Shown piece after piece: positions 40,571 through 40,978 of a DNA stretch of 40,978 nt. Numbering within the stretch: the stretch's first letter is position 1; each line of letters opens with the position of its first letter. A model generated the notes under the pieces. It was not told where the DNA came from and searched no databases. It saw nothing but the letters and a program-made list of their open reading frames with translations. A program made the translations under genes and the position numbers. Origin of the DNA: Falsiroseomonas sp038250135 (GTDB lineage Bacteria > Pseudomonadota > Alphaproteobacteria > Acetobacterales > Acetobacteraceae). The DNA is taken from positions 1-40,978 of the forward strand of contig JBBSCP010000001.1 in assembly GCA_038250135.1 (NCBI GenBank), given 5' to 3'.

Positions 40571-40978
40571 CGCAGGCCGGGCCGCAAGACGGTGGTGACG
40601 CCGGTCGTCCAGGACGGAACGCTGGCGGCTCCCACGAAGTCGGACCCCGCGCCGGTCGGGGCGCTACAGCCCTGTCCGGTCCATCGCGGTGATCGGATTT
40701 CGTGCCGTGAATGCCGGACCGCCCGCGCTGCATGACATCCCGCGCTCGATGACCTATTAAATCAGGGCACGATCTGCGTTCATTTGAACGCATCGCAACC
40801 TGAAGTGGCGCAGGCGGCTTGCCAGGACAATGCGTCAGGGGCTGCGAGCCGAGGGCTGGCCAGACTCAGCGCTGACCATTCATGCGACTGTCAACGTCGT
40901 GGCCTTGTTGCGAATGCCGCACTGCCGCAGGTTTTGCCAGGGTTGAGACGAAGGACGACCAGCCGCGATGTCAGAACT
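40571..40978. other. 408-bp region without a supported gene at the right edge
   Basis: No convincing coding sequence is seen. It contains the palindrome at 40775-40792. An ATG at 40968 followed by TCAGAACT at the very edge could be the start of the next gene, but only three codons are visible and the nearest AAGGA is rather far upstream. A minus-strand frame (40464-40793) is Arg/Pro/Ser-rich and not gene-like. Confidence 0.5.
40775..40792. repeat. Perfect 8-bp-arm palindrome
   Basis: TGCGTTCA-TT-TGAACGCA is a perfect inverted repeat preceded by GGGCACGATC. The GCACGATC head also starts the hairpin element at 32871. It may be a small dispersed palindromic element or a regulator site for a gene beyond the right edge. 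Confidence 0.6.

Noticed and set aside
40464..40793. Minus-strand frame of 109 codons at the right edge
   Set aside because: Arg/Pro/Ser-rich, no ribosome-binding site, partly antisense to the 40076 gene.

Overview
The window is about 41 kb of very GC-rich, gene-dense DNA from a free-living heterotrophic alphaproteobacterium. The gene content (TRAP and TAXI solute-binding proteins, phosphonate ABC transporters, M81/M20/TauD/racemase catabolic genes, a lactate-permease homolog, a Crp-type regulator) and codon usage fit the Acetobacteraceae/Roseomonas-like group. This placement is inferred from style and content; no rRNA or other taxonomic marker is present. No tRNA, rRNA, CRISPR array or complete insertion sequence was found.

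Layout. (1) 1-7853, minus strand: the first about 2,617 codons of a giant surface/secreted protein made of DUF11-type beta-sandwich repeats followed by SdrD B-type repeats, running off the left edge. (2) 8107-16149, plus strand: a phosphorus-scavenging block with a three-gene 2-aminoethylphosphonate-type ABC transporter, a secreted phytase-like esterase preceded by a good candidate Pho box, and phnD-phnE-phnE without phnC. (3) 16199-17740: a TTC38-like TPR protein whose 3' end runs antisense into a CBM2/Calx-beta/GH5 cellulase (17518-19953, minus). In that cellulase the catalytic domain appears to be inserted inside a Calx-beta domain. (4) 20086-31704: a decayed M81 (MlrC) pseudogene, a TAXI solute-binding protein, a minus-strand operon (TauD-like, Asp/Glu-racemase-like, YpfJ-like metallopeptidase), a divergent M20 peptidase, a small secreted Gln/Ala-rich protein, an SDR plus PanE-like reductase pair, two tandem DMT exporters, a gamma-glutamylcyclotransferase-like protein and an LctP-type permease. 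(5) 31904-35654: a complete dctP-dctQ-dctM TRAP transporter with a REP-like double hairpin between dctP and dctQ, translationally coupled to an AlkA-type glycosylase. (6) 35641-40978: a photolyase-type FAD protein with unusual domain order, a TAT-exported metallophosphoesterase, an Old Yellow Enzyme gene broken at mid-barrel, a 53-aa small protein, a Crp/Fnr regulator and an orphan 164-aa protein, with sparse gene remnants between them.

How it works together. Most of the window is acquisition and secretion. Organophosphorus is handled by region 2, carboxylates by the TRAP, TAXI and LctP genes, and polysaccharide by the GH5 enzyme. The giant adhesin and the GH5 enzyme both lack an N-terminal signal peptide and are built from Ca-binding or beta-sandwich repeats, which points to type I secretion. 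The clearest signs of genome flux are the MlrC pseudogene next to short repeats, the truncated OYE gene followed by unassigned DNA, and the palindromic elements.

The observations judged most worth following are the GH5 domain nested in a Calx-beta domain, the PhnC-less phnDEE cluster with a Pho box, the dioxygenase-like protein with a Pro-Gly repeat and a missing iron-ligand histidine, and the reversed-order photolyase homolog. Nothing seen amounts to a clear new defence or mobile system.
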